This document shows, one piece after another, positions 1-9,242 of a DNA stretch of 35,048 bases. Source of the DNA: a bacterium (GTDB taxonomy: Bacteria > Patescibacteriota > Minisyncoccia > UBA6257 > 2-01-FULL-56-20); contig JAJYDL010000005.1 in NCBI GenBank assembly GCA_021777495.1, forward strand, positions 1 to 35,048. The letters are read 5' to 3'. The position numbers and the translations under genes are program-made. Positions within the stretch are counted from its first letter, which is position 1; each line of letters begins with the position of its first letter. The notes below the pieces were generated by a model. It made no database searches. It saw nothing but the letters and a program-made list of their open reading frames with translations, and was not told the origin of the DNA.

Positions 1-2
1 AC

Positions 3-365
3 ACCGAGGAAGGCGATCGCGTCTATCTCAGATTGAAACCCGCCATCGCACCCTATAAAGCGGCCGTATTCCCGCTCCTCGCGAACAAGCCGGCGCTCGT
101 CGAAAAGGCGCGCGCCATTTACGACGGACTCCGCGCGCGGTTCCCGGTCGCGTGGGACGACCGAGGCAACATCGGCAAGCGCTACTATGCGCAGGATGAG
201 ATCGGGACGCCGTTCTGCGTCACGGTCGATTTTGCGACCCTCGGCGAGAGCGAGGATCCTTCGCAAAAGGACACGGTGACCGTGCGCAATCGCGACACGG
301 GGACCCAGGAGCGCGTTCCGGTGGCAGGGCTCGCCGAATATCTCCATGGCAAAATTTATCGTTAA
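3..365 (+). CDS. glyS: Glycyl-tRNA synthetase (alpha2 type), C-terminal anticodon-binding region; truncated at window start
   Basis: Frame is open from base 3. Translation contains AVFPLLANKPALVEKAR...DDRGNIGKRYYAQDEIGTPFCVTVDF...DTVTVRNRDT, the class II GlyRS C-terminal signature. Confidence 0.85.
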   Translation, partial: TEEGDRVYLRLKPAIAPYKAAVFPLLANKPALVEKARAIYDGLRARFPVAWDDRGNIGKRYYAQDEIGTPFCVTVDFATLGESEDPSQKDTVTVRNRDTGTQERVPVAGLAEYLHGKIYR

Positions 366-1674
366 GGGAGGGAAGCCGCTTTTCGGGGAGGTGGTCATTG
401 CGGGCGCGAAGAATGCGGCATCGAAAATGTTCGTGGCGTCGCTCCTCACGGAGGAACGGTGCATTTTCAAGAGCGTTCCGGCGATCGGCGAGCTCGAGAT
501 CGTATACGAGCTCCTGCGTTCGATAGGCACCGAGATGGAGGTGGCGGGTCCTACCGCGAGCGTTGCGACGCCCGTCGTCAGGAACAACCGCGTGACGCAG
601 CTGTCCCGGAAGAACCGGATCCCGATCCTCGCACTCGGGCCGCTCCTCGCGCGGACCGGCGAGGCGGAAGTGCCGGTGCTCGGAGGCGACAAGATAGGCC
701 CCCGGCCGGTGGACATCCACCTTTCGGGGCTCGAAAAGCTCGGCGCGAAGATCGAAGTGACCCCCGCGAGCTTTCGCGCATGGGCCCCGGACGGCGGTCT
801 GCGCGGTGCGGAGATCGATCTCCGCTTCCCGAGCGTCGGCGCGACGGAGAACATCATGCTTGCCGCGGTGCTCGCAAAGGGGAGGACCGTCATCAGAAAC
901 GCCGCACTCGAGCCGGAGATCATCGATCTTGTGAAGCTTCTTCAGAAGATGGGCGCGATCATCGAGCTTTCGCCGCCGCGGACGATCACGATCGAGGGCG
1001 TGTCCGCACTCCATGGGACGACGCACCGCGTGATGCCCGACCGCAACGAGGCGGTATCCTTCGCCTGCCTTGCGATCGCGACGGACGGACGCATCAAGCT
1101 CAAAGGCGCGGTTCAGGAGCATCTCATCACGTTCCTCAATACCGTGCGCCGTCTCGGCGGCGAATTCGAGGTGGCGGAGGACGGCATCGCCTTTTGGCGC
1201 GCAAAAGGAGGAGGGGACGACGGGGGTCCGGGCGGGGATCTCTTCCCGCTCACGGTCCGCACGGATGTCCATCCGGGATTCATGACCGACTGGCAGCAGC
1301 CGCTCGCGGTGCTGCTCACCCAGGCTGGGGGCGTGTCGGCGATCCATGAAACGATCTATGAGGACCGTTTCGCTTACGCGAAGGATCTGAACGTGATGGG
1401 CGCGAAGATCTCCGTTTCGACGGAATGCCCCCCGGGTGACCCTTGCCGTTTCGCGGGAAAGGGCTTTCCGCATTTCGCGACGATCGAAGGGCCGGTATCG
1501 CTCGAATCGACGAACCTCACGGTGCGCGACCTCCGCTCGGGCATCGTGGACATCCTTGCCGCGCTTGTTGCGAAAGGCGTTTCGGAAATCGACGGAGCCG
1601 AGGAGATAGACCGCGGATACGAACATATCGACGAACGCCTCCGGCAGCTCGGGGCGGACATTACGAGGGGCTGA
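346..1674 (+). CDS. murA: UDP-N-acetylglucosamine 1-carboxyvinyltransferase
   Basis: MAKFIVKGGKPLFGEVVIAGAKNAASK start; GGDKIGPRPVDIHLSGLEKLGA active-site loop; RGYEHIDERLRQLGADI end. Overlaps glyS by 20 nt. Confidence 0.97.
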   Translation: MAKFIVKGGKPLFGEVVIAGAKNAASKMFVASLLTEERCIFKSVPAIGELEIVYELLRSIGTEMEVAGPTASVATPVVRNNRVTQLSRKNRIPILALGPLLARTGEAEVPVLGGDKIGPRPVDIHLSGLEKLGAKIEVTPASFRAWAPDGGLRGAEIDLRFPSVGATENIMLAAVLAKGRTVIRNAALEPEIIDLVKLLQKMGAIIELSPPRTITIEGVSALHGTTHRVMPDRNEAVSFACLAIATDGRIKLKGAVQEHLITFLNTVRRLGGEFEVAEDGIAFWRAKGGGDDGGPGGDLFPLTVRTDVHPGFMTDWQQPLAVLLTQAGGVSAIHETIYEDRFAYAKDLNVMGAKISVSTECPPGDPCRFAGKGFPHFATIEGPVSLESTNLTVRDLRSGIVDILAALVAKGVSEIDGAEEIDRGYEHIDERLRQLGADITRG

Positions 1675-1681
1675 CGGATAT

Positions 1682-1710
1682 TTTACAGAACTCGCCGGAA
1701 AGGATATAAT
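1682..1710 (+). promoter_or_regulatory. Sigma70-like promoter TTTACA-17-TATAAT
   Basis: -35 at 1682-1687, -10 at 1705-1710, GGGAG Shine-Dalgarno at 1731-1735, ATG at 1741. Confidence 0.65.
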
Positions 1711-1740
1711 GTTCGGCAGTTCCGCATCACGGGAGTTATT

Positions 1741-2145
1741 ATGAGACCGAATGTCCGCCGCTGTACCGCCAACGGAGTCGTTGCAATCGCCGCCGAAGTC
1801 GATTATCAGATCGCCAAGGCATACTTCCATCCCCGCGCCGTGCTCGTGGGGCATGAACCGAGAACGAGCACGCCCTCGCCGCTCTTCTGCCTTTTCTTCA
1901 CGGACAGCGAACAGCGGAGGAGCGAGCTCGGCTCGCTCTATACGGGGTCCCTCGAGGACTGCCGATCGCTCATCGCGGATTGCGACGTGAAGGAGGGGGA
2001 TTTTTTCATCCCGAAATTCGACACGTATCCGCGCAGGCGCTATATCCCGGTTCCGCTCCGGGCCGCGCGCACGCTCATCGAGGGAAAGATCGCCCAGACG
2101 GGGGCGCATCGCGAAGCCTTGGTGGAGAGGATGGTCGGATCATAG
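1741..2145 (+). CDS. Hypothetical protein, 134 aa
   Basis: ORF with upstream promoter and SD; no family recognised. Confidence 0.6.
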   Translation: MRPNVRRCTANGVVAIAAEVDYQIAKAYFHPRAVLVGHEPRTSTPSPLFCLFFTDSEQRRSELGSLYTGSLEDCRSLIADCDVKEGDFFIPKFDTYPRRRYIPVPLRAARTLIEGKIAQTGAHREALVERMVGS

Positions 2146-2170
2146 GACTTCCGCCGATCTCGGCAACACG

Positions 2171-2201
2171 GTCCGTGCGCACATCGCGTACGGGCTTTTT
2201 T
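2171..2201 (+). terminator. Possible rho-independent terminator
   Basis: Imperfect GC-rich hairpin (CCGTGCGC...GCGTACGG) followed by a T-run, 25-55 nt after the 1741-2145 CDS. Confidence 0.45.
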
Positions 2202-2276
2202 TATGTCCTCTGTCGGGGTATTATGGGAAAAGAATAGCGACGCAATGGCATCGACCATTGCCGGTCATCCTCCGCT

Positions 2277-2307
2277 GGGGCCGTCCTCTCTTATCCTGGA
2301 CGGCCCC
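2277..2307. other. Perfect 10-bp GC-rich inverted repeat (terminator or structured RNA element)
   Basis: GGGGCCGTCC (2277-2286) / GGACGGCCCC (2298-2307), 11-nt loop, followed by GAATTTTG. Confidence 0.6.
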
Positions 2308-2324
2308 GAATTTTGCCCATATTT

Positions 2325-2353
2325 TTGCATTTTCATTGATTTTCGCGTAAAAT
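2325..2353 (+). promoter_or_regulatory. Promoter of mreB, TTGCAT-17-TAAAAT, 7 nt before ATG
   Basis: -35 2325-2330, -10 2348-2353, ATG 2361. Confidence 0.55.
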
Positions 2354-2360
2354 ACTCATC

Positions 2361-3368
2361 ATGTTTGGAAAGAAAATAGGCATCGATCTTGGTACTGCGA
2401 ACACGGTGGTTTTCGTGCCGGGAAGGGGATTTATCATCAATGAGCCCACTATTGTGGCGCTTACGAAACCCGACAACGGCGTGCTTGCCGTGGGCCTTGA
2501 AGCGAAAGAGATGATCGGGCGAACCCCCGACGAGATCGTGGCGTACCGTCCCCTCAAGGAGGGCGTGATCGCCGATTACTACATCACGAAGGCGATGCTC
2601 ACGTATTTTGTGAGCAAAGCGTCCGGCTGGTTCAATATCGTGAAGCCCGACGTCGTGATCTCGGTCCCCGCCGGCATCACCCAGACCGAACGCCGCGCCG
2701 TGATGAATGCCGCGCGGGAGGCGGGCGCGGGCAATGCGTTCATCGTGCGCGAGCCGATCCTTGCCGCGCTCGGCGCGGGCATTCCCATCAACGCCCGTTC
2801 GGGCAATATGATCATCAACATCGGAGGCGGCACCTCCGAGCAGGCGGTGATCGCGCTCGGCAACATCGTTTCGTGGAACTCGCTCCGCATCGCGGGCAAT
2901 AAGTTCGATCAGGCGATCATGGATTATGTGAAGAAGAAATACGCGCTTGCGATCGGCGAGCAGACCGCGGAGCAGGTGAAGATCGAGATCGGTTCGGCGA
3001 TGCCGACCAAGGAAAAGATGGAATACCAGGTCCGCGGGCGCGATCTCGTCACCGGCCTTCCGAAGGACATTATCATCAATTCGAACGAGATCGCCGAGGC
3101 GCTCAACCCGCTTCTCATCGAGATCGCGACCTCCGTGCAGAACGTGTTCAATGTGACCCCGCCCGAGCTCGTGGCGGACATCATGGAAAAAGGCATCATC
3201 CTTTCCGGCGGCTCGGTGCAGCTCCACCACCTTCCCGAGTTCTTCGAGCGTTTCCTTGGCGTGCAGGCGTACGTCGCGGAAGACCCGCTCTTCTGCGTGG
3301 CGAAGGGAACCGGGCTCATCCTGAACCATCTCGACACCTACAAGCGGACGCTGCTCAATAAGCGATAG
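2361..3368 (+). CDS. mreB: Rod shape-determining protein MreB
   Basis: MFGKKIGIDLGTANTVVFVPGRG; SVPAGITQTERRAVMNAAREAGA; NIGGGTSEQAVIALG; ILSGGSVQL. Confidence 0.95.
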   Translation: MFGKKIGIDLGTANTVVFVPGRGFIINEPTIVALTKPDNGVLAVGLEAKEMIGRTPDEIVAYRPLKEGVIADYYITKAMLTYFVSKASGWFNIVKPDVVISVPAGITQTERRAVMNAAREAGAGNAFIVREPILAALGAGIPINARSGNMIINIGGGTSEQAVIALGNIVSWNSLRIAGNKFDQAIMDYVKKKYALAIGEQTAEQVKIEIGSAMPTKEKMEYQVRGRDLVTGLPKDIIINSNEIAEALNPLLIEIATSVQNVFNVTPPELVADIMEKGIILSGGSVQLHHLPEFFERFLGVQAYVAEDPLFCVAKGTGLILNHLDTYKRTLLNKR

Positions 3369-3376
3369 AGTAATTC

Positions 3377-4246
3377 ATGGCAATCATCGGTCACGAGCGC
3401 ACGATCGGCGACATGCAGCGGCTTGCCGGATCGGGCGCGCTCGGCCACGGCTACATCTTTTCCGGACCTTCCATGGTCGGGAAGAGAACCGTTGCGCGCG
3501 CGTTCGGGAAATTCCTCGAAAAGGGATCGTTCGAAGTGCCGGCCGAGGGAGAGGTGCTCCAGGATCTCATGGTGGTCGATCTCATGTTCATGCAGATGCG
3601 GAATCCCGAGGCGAGCGGCGACTCGATCGGTATCGATGCTGCGCGAGAGATGAAGGGGTTCTTATGGCAGCGGCCGAACGCAAGTCCGCGGCGCATCGTG
3701 ATAGTCGACGGCGCGGACCTCCTTACGACCGAAGCGCAGAACGCCCTCCTCAAGATCACGGAGGAACCGCCGGCATCGTCGCTTCTCATCCTCATCGCTT
3801 CGGATCCCGAAGCGATCCTTGCGACGATACGGTCCCGCCTTCCGGAGGTCCATTTCGGCACCGTACCCGAACGCGCGATCGCCGAATGGCTTGCCGGAAC
3901 GGAGGGCGTCACGGAGGCGCATGCGGCGTCCTTTGCGAAGCGCGCCCGGGGAACGCCGGGTCTCGCGTGGCGCCTTGCGCACGACGAAGCGTTCCGTGCG
4001 ACGCTCGAACGGGCGGAGCGCTTCCTTGCGGCCCCTGCGGCGGCGCGAAAGGATCTTATAAAGAAGCTCATCGAACCCGACGATTTCAGCCTGAGGAGGT
4101 TCCTCGAGGCGATCGTGACGGTCCTTGCCTGGCGCGATCCGTCGCCCGCGAATGCGGCCCTGTGGCACAAAGCGCTTCGCCTCTCGGAAAATGCCGGGAA
4201 CGCTCCGCTGAATCCGCGATTGCAGCTGGAGGCCCTTATGCGTTAG
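3377..4246 (+). CDS. holB: DNA polymerase III subunit delta'
   Basis: GHGYIFSGPSMVGKRTVARAFGKFL Walker A-like region; VDGADLLTTEAQNALLKITEEPP; ATIRSRL. Confidence 0.88.
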   Translation: MAIIGHERTIGDMQRLAGSGALGHGYIFSGPSMVGKRTVARAFGKFLEKGSFEVPAEGEVLQDLMVVDLMFMQMRNPEASGDSIGIDAAREMKGFLWQRPNASPRRIVIVDGADLLTTEAQNALLKITEEPPASSLLILIASDPEAILATIRSRLPEVHFGTVPERAIAEWLAGTEGVTEAHAASFAKRARGTPGLAWRLAHDEAFRATLERAERFLAAPAAARKDLIKKLIEPDDFSLRRFLEAIVTVLAWRDPSPANAALWHKALRLSENAGNAPLNPRLQLEALMR

Positions 4247-4281
4247 AATAATCGGGTTGCGCGAGCGCGCGCCATCGCAAT

Positions 4282-4842
4282 ATGACCATTACCGAAGAAA
4301 TAGTGAAGGAGCTCGAGTCGGCTCTCGTATCCGTGACGGGAAAGATCAAACAGGATTTCGCCCAGTTGCGGGGGAATAAGCCTTCGCCCGACATGGTGCA
4401 GGATATCCGCCTCAGTCTGTATGACCAGACGCTCAGCATCCGCGAGCTCGGGTCGCTTTCGGTGCTCCCTCCGCGGACGATCCAGATCACGGTCTGGGAT
4501 CCCGGTGCGGTCTCCGCGATCGTGAAGGCGATCGAAGGCGCGCACCTCGGTCTTTCGACGACGAACGACGGGCAGAACATCCGCTGCACGCTTTCGCCGC
4601 TCGGCAACGAACGCCGCGAGGAACTTGGCAAGCTTGTCGGAAAGATGGCGGAGGCGGCGCGCATCCAGATCCGCGCCCGGCGCGAGGAGGCAATGAAGCG
4701 TCTGAAAGATGCGAAGGGATCGAGCGCCATCACCGAGGACGACGAGTTCAAGGGAAAAGAGAAAATACAGAAATCAACCGATAAAGCGAACGCCGAGATC
4801 GAGGCCATGGTGAAGGGCAAGATCGCGGAGCTCGGAGAATAA
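4282..4842 (+). CDS. frr: Ribosome recycling factor
   Basis: LSIRELGSLSVLPPRTIQITVWDPGAVSAIVKAIEGAHLGLS; typical length and coiled-coil C-terminus. Confidence 0.93.
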   Translation: MTITEEIVKELESALVSVTGKIKQDFAQLRGNKPSPDMVQDIRLSLYDQTLSIRELGSLSVLPPRTIQITVWDPGAVSAIVKAIEGAHLGLSTTNDGQNIRCTLSPLGNERREELGKLVGKMAEAARIQIRARREEAMKRLKDAKGSSAITEDDEFKGKEKIQKSTDKANAEIEAMVKGKIAELGE

Positions 4843-4844
4843 TC

Positions 4845-5912
4845 ATGCTGATCGCCATTTTAGTAATAGTGGGGCTTTCGCTCCTCATCCTCGGACACGA
4901 GACGGGGCATTTCTTTGCGGCAAAGATGTTCGGTCTCCAGGTGGACGAATTCGGGTTCGGGTTCCCGCCCCGCATCGCCGCCAAGAAGATCGGTGACACG
5001 GAATACAGCATCAACTGGCTTCCGTTCGGGGGATTCGTGCGCATCGCGGGCGAACGGGGAGAGTTCGAGGTGGTGGATGGAGAAGGCGCTTCCGGCACGG
5101 CGGCCCAAGCCGCGGCGCCGACGGACGAATCCCGCAGGTTCTATTCTCAGCCCGCATGGAAGAAAAGCGTCATCGTGCTCGCGGGCGTTTTTACGAACTT
5201 CCTCCTCGGGTGGCTCTTCGTCTCGGTCGTATTCATGGTGGGGGTACCTCAGACGCTCGTCGTTGCGGGTACCGAACCGGGATCGCCCGCAGCGGCTGCG
5301 GGGTTGCAGCCGGGCGATATCATCAAGGGATACACGAGCGCACAGACCTTCGTTGATTACATCGACGCCCACAAAGGATCGCCCGTGACCGTTGCGGTCC
5401 TGCGGAACGATAAGGAGGTGGACTATACGCTCACGCCGCGGACGAACGTCGGTCCGGACCAGGGTGCGATCGGCGTCGCGCTCGAGGAGGGGGGTGCGGC
5501 GAGCGAGGGATTCCTTCCGTCCATCCGCGACGGGTTCATCGCGGCATGGAACGTGAGCGTTCTCACCGTGCAGGCGTTCGGCCAGCTTATCGGGCAGGTC
5601 TTCACAAAGGCATCCATCCCGTCCGGCATCGTGGGCCCCGTGGGCATATTCTCCGTGGCGGAGGAAACGGGCAAGATAGGGCTCGCATACCTCCTTCAGT
5701 TCATCGGCGTCATATCCCTCAATCTCATGGTCGTGAACTGCATACCGTTCCCCGCGCTCGACGGAGGCCGTTTCGTGGTCATCCTCATCGAAAAAATGAA
5801 GCGTTCACCCCTTCCGTACAAGATCGAGGCGTGGGTGAACGGGATAGGGTTTGCGCTTCTCCTTGCGCTCATGATCGCGCTCACTATCCGCGACGTCCAC
5901 GGCCTTCTCTGA
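4845..5912 (+). CDS. rseP: Site-2 protease, RIP metalloprotease (RseP/M50B) with PDZ domain
   Basis: HETGH zinc motif (LILGHETGHFFAAKMFGLQVDEFGFGFPPR), PDZ region, NCIPFPALDGGR third motif. Confidence 0.92.
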   Translation: MLIAILVIVGLSLLILGHETGHFFAAKMFGLQVDEFGFGFPPRIAAKKIGDTEYSINWLPFGGFVRIAGERGEFEVVDGEGASGTAAQAAAPTDESRRFYSQPAWKKSVIVLAGVFTNFLLGWLFVSVVFMVGVPQTLVVAGTEPGSPAAAAGLQPGDIIKGYTSAQTFVDYIDAHKGSPVTVAVLRNDKEVDYTLTPRTNVGPDQGAIGVALEEGGAASEGFLPSIRDGFIAAWNVSVLTVQAFGQLIGQVFTKASIPSGIVGPVGIFSVAEETGKIGLAYLLQFIGVISLNLMVVNCIPFPALDGGRFVVILIEKMKRSPLPYKIEAWVNGIGFALLLALMIALTIRDVHGLL

Positions 5913-5961
5913 CGCGCCGGTTTGCGGACCTTCGCTCGTTTGGGATATTCTTATATCATAT

Positions 5962-6252
5962 ATGGCCGAAAAATCATACGAAGGGCCATCGCAATCCGAG
6001 GAACAAAAGCAGGTCATCACCGACCCCGAGTTTGCGATGGCGGAGATAGGCAACTTCCTGGAGAACGGCATCCACTCCGTAAGCCGAGCGCCCTTTACGA
6101 TAGAGATGCTCATTGAGGCGCTTGGGTCGGACAAGGATTCGCCGATGATCAAGCCGGGAGCGCTCGCGGAGGCCATGCGAAGACTGCGCATCCTCGGCAT
6201 ACTCGGATATCACGAAGATACGGACGAATATTATCTTAAAAATCTCGCATAA
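5962..6252 (+). CDS. Hypothetical protein, 96 aa, possible winged-helix C-terminus
   Basis: Intact ORF between two conserved genes; no family recognised. Confidence 0.6.
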   Translation: MAEKSYEGPSQSEEQKQVITDPEFAMAEIGNFLENGIHSVSRAPFTIEMLIEALGSDKDSPMIKPGALAEAMRRLRILGILGYHEDTDEYYLKNLA

Positions 6253-6272
6253 CCATTTATTACGATCGCGCC

Positions 6273-7811
6273 ATGGCATTCTCCCTATCCATCTCCGATG
6301 CGCCGCGCAATAATGCCGCGCTCGTATTTTTCGTATCCGGCGTGCGGAGCCCGAGGCATTCGCTTCTTTGGGAGCATCTTACTGCGGACGAAAAACACTA
6401 TCTTTCCGCGAAGGCGATCGAAAATGAATTTGCGATACGGGAAGGCGAGGTCAAGACGTTCGTCCTGCCGTCGCACGGCCGCCATCTGATTGCGGTCGGC
6501 GTCGCGAAGGAATGGCATGCGGCCGGAGTTCCTGTGAAAAAATATGCGATTGCATACCGCGCGGCGGTGCGGACGGCCATGCGGCAGCGTCTCGGACATC
6601 TGGCGTTCGAGGCGATTCCCGGAGGACGCGTCGACGATGATGCTGCGGGCGATCTCTGTGAAGTGGCGGCGGCGAATGTCGCGATGGCGAACTTCGAGTA
6701 TCGCGAATATAAGACGCCCTCGCCCTCCATGCCCTTGCCGTTGCGGAGCGCGGAGTTTGTGTTTGCGAAGGGTATGTCGGCAAAAGCAAGGACCTTGGCG
6801 GCGAATGGCGTGAAGAGGGGGCTCGTGATCGGCGAAGAGACGAACGAATGCCGCAGACTCCAGAATGTTCCCGGAGGGGATATGACTCCCGACGTCCTCG
6901 CGCGCCATGCGGTCATGCTCGCACGGAAACTCGGCAAGAAAGTGAAGGCGACGGTGCTCGGCGTTCCTCAGCTGGAACGGCTTGGCATGGGCGGCGTCCT
7001 TGGCGTGGGCCGCGGGTCCGCGGTGGCGCCCCGATTCATCATTCTCGAGTATATGGGCGGGAAGAAAGGGGAGCGCCCCGTGGTGCTTGTGGGTAAGGGC
7101 GTGACCTTCGATACGGGAGGACTCAATCTCAAGAGCACGGAACACATCTACGAAATGCACATGGATATGAGCGGGGGCGCCGCGGTACTTCATGCGCTTG
7201 CGGCGGCGGCGAGGCTTGGCGTAAAGAAGAATATCGTCACGCTTGTTCCTGCCGTGGAGAATATGCCTTCGGGATCCAGTTATCGCCCCGGCGATCTCCT
7301 TCGTACGATGCACGGCAAGACGATCGAGGTTTTGAACACGGATGCGGAGGGTCGCGTGATCCTTTCCGATGCCCTCGAGTATGCCAAACGGTACAACCCT
7401 TCGCTCGTAGTCGATGTAGCCACCCTCACCGGTGCCGCAATGGCCGCGCTCGGTCTCCGCTATACGGGCCTCTTTACCCCCGGTAAAGAACTCGAGGAAC
7501 GCTTCCGCGCACTCGGCGATGCAGTGGCGGATCCGGTGTGGCCTCTGCCGCTTTCGTCGGATTACGAAAACGACATCAAAGGCACGTTCGCCGACTGGGC
7601 AAATGCGGGAAAACCGGGCGCAGGGGGAGGCGCAAGCACGGCCGCAACGTTCCTTTGGCAGTTCACCAAAGACGAGAAAGGGGAGCAGTGCTATCCATGG
7701 GTTCACTTGGATATCGCGCCGCGCATGACGTCCATCGATGAGGAGTGGCTTGCAAAAGGAGGGCTTGGCACGCCGGTGCGCTTGCTCGCCCGGCTTCTTG
7801 AGGAAAAGTAG
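6273..7811 (+). CDS. pepA: Leucyl aminopeptidase, M17 family
   Basis: VGKGVTFDTGGLNLKS, MDMSGGAAV, NTDAEGRVILSDALEYA. Confidence 0.95.
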   Translation: MAFSLSISDAPRNNAALVFFVSGVRSPRHSLLWEHLTADEKHYLSAKAIENEFAIREGEVKTFVLPSHGRHLIAVGVAKEWHAAGVPVKKYAIAYRAAVRTAMRQRLGHLAFEAIPGGRVDDDAAGDLCEVAAANVAMANFEYREYKTPSPSMPLPLRSAEFVFAKGMSAKARTLAANGVKRGLVIGEETNECRRLQNVPGGDMTPDVLARHAVMLARKLGKKVKATVLGVPQLERLGMGGVLGVGRGSAVAPRFIILEYMGGKKGERPVVLVGKGVTFDTGGLNLKSTEHIYEMHMDMSGGAAVLHALAAAARLGVKKNIVTLVPAVENMPSGSSYRPGDLLRTMHGKTIEVLNTDAEGRVILSDALEYAKRYNPSLVVDVATLTGAAMAALGLRYTGLFTPGKELEERFRALGDAVADPVWPLPLSSDYENDIKGTFADWANAGKPGAGGGASTAATFLWQFTKDEKGEQCYPWVHLDIAPRMTSIDEEWLAKGGLGTPVRLLARLLEEK

Positions 7812-7855
7812 AAACTGAGCGCAAAAGCCCGGAGGGTTATCTGATAATATTAAAC

Positions 7856-7984
7856 AATGGCACCCGGGCGCCCAATTTTGTTCTCGCTCCGCCCCTCGTT
7901 AATGGGTCCATCTTTGACGTTCCTCTTTACGATCATGCCCTCTCACCGGCGGAGATCGTAGCATTGTATAATGAAGAGAAGTAA
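7856..7984 (+). pseudogene. C-terminal remnant of a second LamG-type pilin/adhesin
   Basis: Frame at 7856 reads NNGTRAPNFVLAPPLVNGSIFDVPLYDHALSPAEIVALYNEEK*. It matches the C-terminus of the following gene (NGTIQGVRLYNRALSPGEIQALYNAER*) at 17 of 27 positions by eye and has no start codon. Confidence 0.75.
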
Positions 7985-7988
7985 GTTA

Positions 7989-9224
7989 ATGAAAAGCCGC
8001 TCCGCCTTCACCCTCATCGAGCTCTTGGTCGTCATCGCCATCATCGCCATCCTTGCGGTGGTCGTCGTTCTTGTCTTGAACCCCGCCCAGCTTCTTGCGC
8101 AAAGCCGCGATGCGAACCGGGTCTCCGACATGGCCACCCTCAGTTCCGCCGTTTCCCTATACACCACGGACCAGGCAGGAGCCGCTTCGTTTTCCCTTGG
8201 CACGACAACCAACACCTATGTGAGCATTCCCGATCCGAACAGCTCGAGCACGTGCGGCTCTCTCGCTATGATGTCGCTCGGCTCGAGCTCCTGGGCCTGC
8301 AGTACTCCTTCCGCATACCGTACGATCGCATCCTCCGGCTGGCTTCCCATCAATTTCAAAGCGATGAGCGCGGGAAGTCCTATCGGGTCGCTTCCCGTGG
8401 ACCCCGTGAACGCCTCATCTTCGGGTCTTTTTTATGCCTACAATACGAACGGCACTCAGTTCGAGATCACCGCGGATCTCGAATCGAGCAAGTACAAAGG
8501 GACGTATGGCAACAACCCCGTGATATCCCTCTTCCCCGAAGTTCTGAGCGAAGGCACCCCGGGCCTTTCCGCCCTCTATGATCCGCAGGGCCTTCTGGGC
8601 TATTGGCCCCTCAACGAGGGCACGGGCACTGTCGCGCTCGACAAATCGGGGAGTGGAAACAACGGGACGTGGTCGGGGACGCCGATCGGGACGAACGGGT
8701 CGTATTACGGCGCCGGCCTTCACCAAAATTCTGCGGGAGAATTTGACGGGAGCACGGATTATATAACGCCGCCGCTTGCCACCAATATATTCGCGAACGC
8801 CGCTCCGTTCACCGTTACGGGATGGATGAATCAGGCGGCGCTAAAATACGATAACGGCATTTTCGGCGTTTGCACCGCGAGTGTCGCGGACGAATGTCTC
8901 CATCTTGCGATACGAAGCGGAAATCTTTATATGGGATTTTACAGCGATGACCTTTTGGGCGGCACGACCGTTCCGGGAACTTGGTATTATCTTGCCTTCG
9001 TATATGCGGGAGGGGGAAACGGGATGCGCTATGTCTATCTGAATGGAGCGCTCGTGGCAAGCGGAGCAAGCTCGGCTTCCGGCCTGCAGGTTACCGCCAC
9101 CACCACGCCGGAAATAGGGGAGGACCAATTCGGCGTGACGAACGGTACGATTCAGGGCGTACGCCTCTATAATCGCGCGCTTTCGCCCGGGGAAATACAG
9201 GCACTCTACAACGCGGAACGCTGA
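7989..9224 (+). CDS. Type IV prepilin-like protein with C-terminal LamG/concanavalin-like domain
   Basis: MKSRSAFTLIELLVVIAIIAILA class III signal/N-methylation motif; LLGYWPLNEGTGTVALDKSGSGNNGTWSG...AGEFDGSTDYI and LYNRALSPGEIQALYN LamG motifs. The track start at 7971 overlaps the remnant; ATG 7989 is preferred. Confidence 0.9.
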   Translation: MKSRSAFTLIELLVVIAIIAILAVVVVLVLNPAQLLAQSRDANRVSDMATLSSAVSLYTTDQAGAASFSLGTTTNTYVSIPDPNSSSTCGSLAMMSLGSSSWACSTPSAYRTIASSGWLPINFKAMSAGSPIGSLPVDPVNASSSGLFYAYNTNGTQFEITADLESSKYKGTYGNNPVISLFPEVLSEGTPGLSALYDPQGLLGYWPLNEGTGTVALDKSGSGNNGTWSGTPIGTNGSYYGAGLHQNSAGEFDGSTDYITPPLATNIFANAAPFTVTGWMNQAALKYDNGIFGVCTASVADECLHLAIRSGNLYMGFYSDDLLGGTTVPGTWYYLAFVYAGGGNGMRYVYLNGALVASGASSASGLQVTATTTPEIGEDQFGVTNGTIQGVRLYNRALSPGEIQALYNAER

Positions 9225-9230
9225 ACCGGC

Positions 9231-9236
9231 TATAAT
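9231..9236 (+). promoter_or_regulatory. -10 box TATAAT, 6 nt before ATG of the DUF763 gene
   Basis: TATAAT-AGAGGC-ATG lying in the 18-nt gap after the pilin stop. Confidence 0.5.
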
Positions 9237-9242
9237 AGAGGC

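Noticed and set aside
220-2109. 629-aa minus-strand ORF antisense to murA
   Set aside because: Shadow ORF caused by the same codon bias; murA on the other strand is unambiguous.
6285-7706. 473-aa minus-strand ORF antisense to pepA
   Set aside because: Overlaps a conserved M17 aminopeptidase; composition is typical of a shadow ORF.
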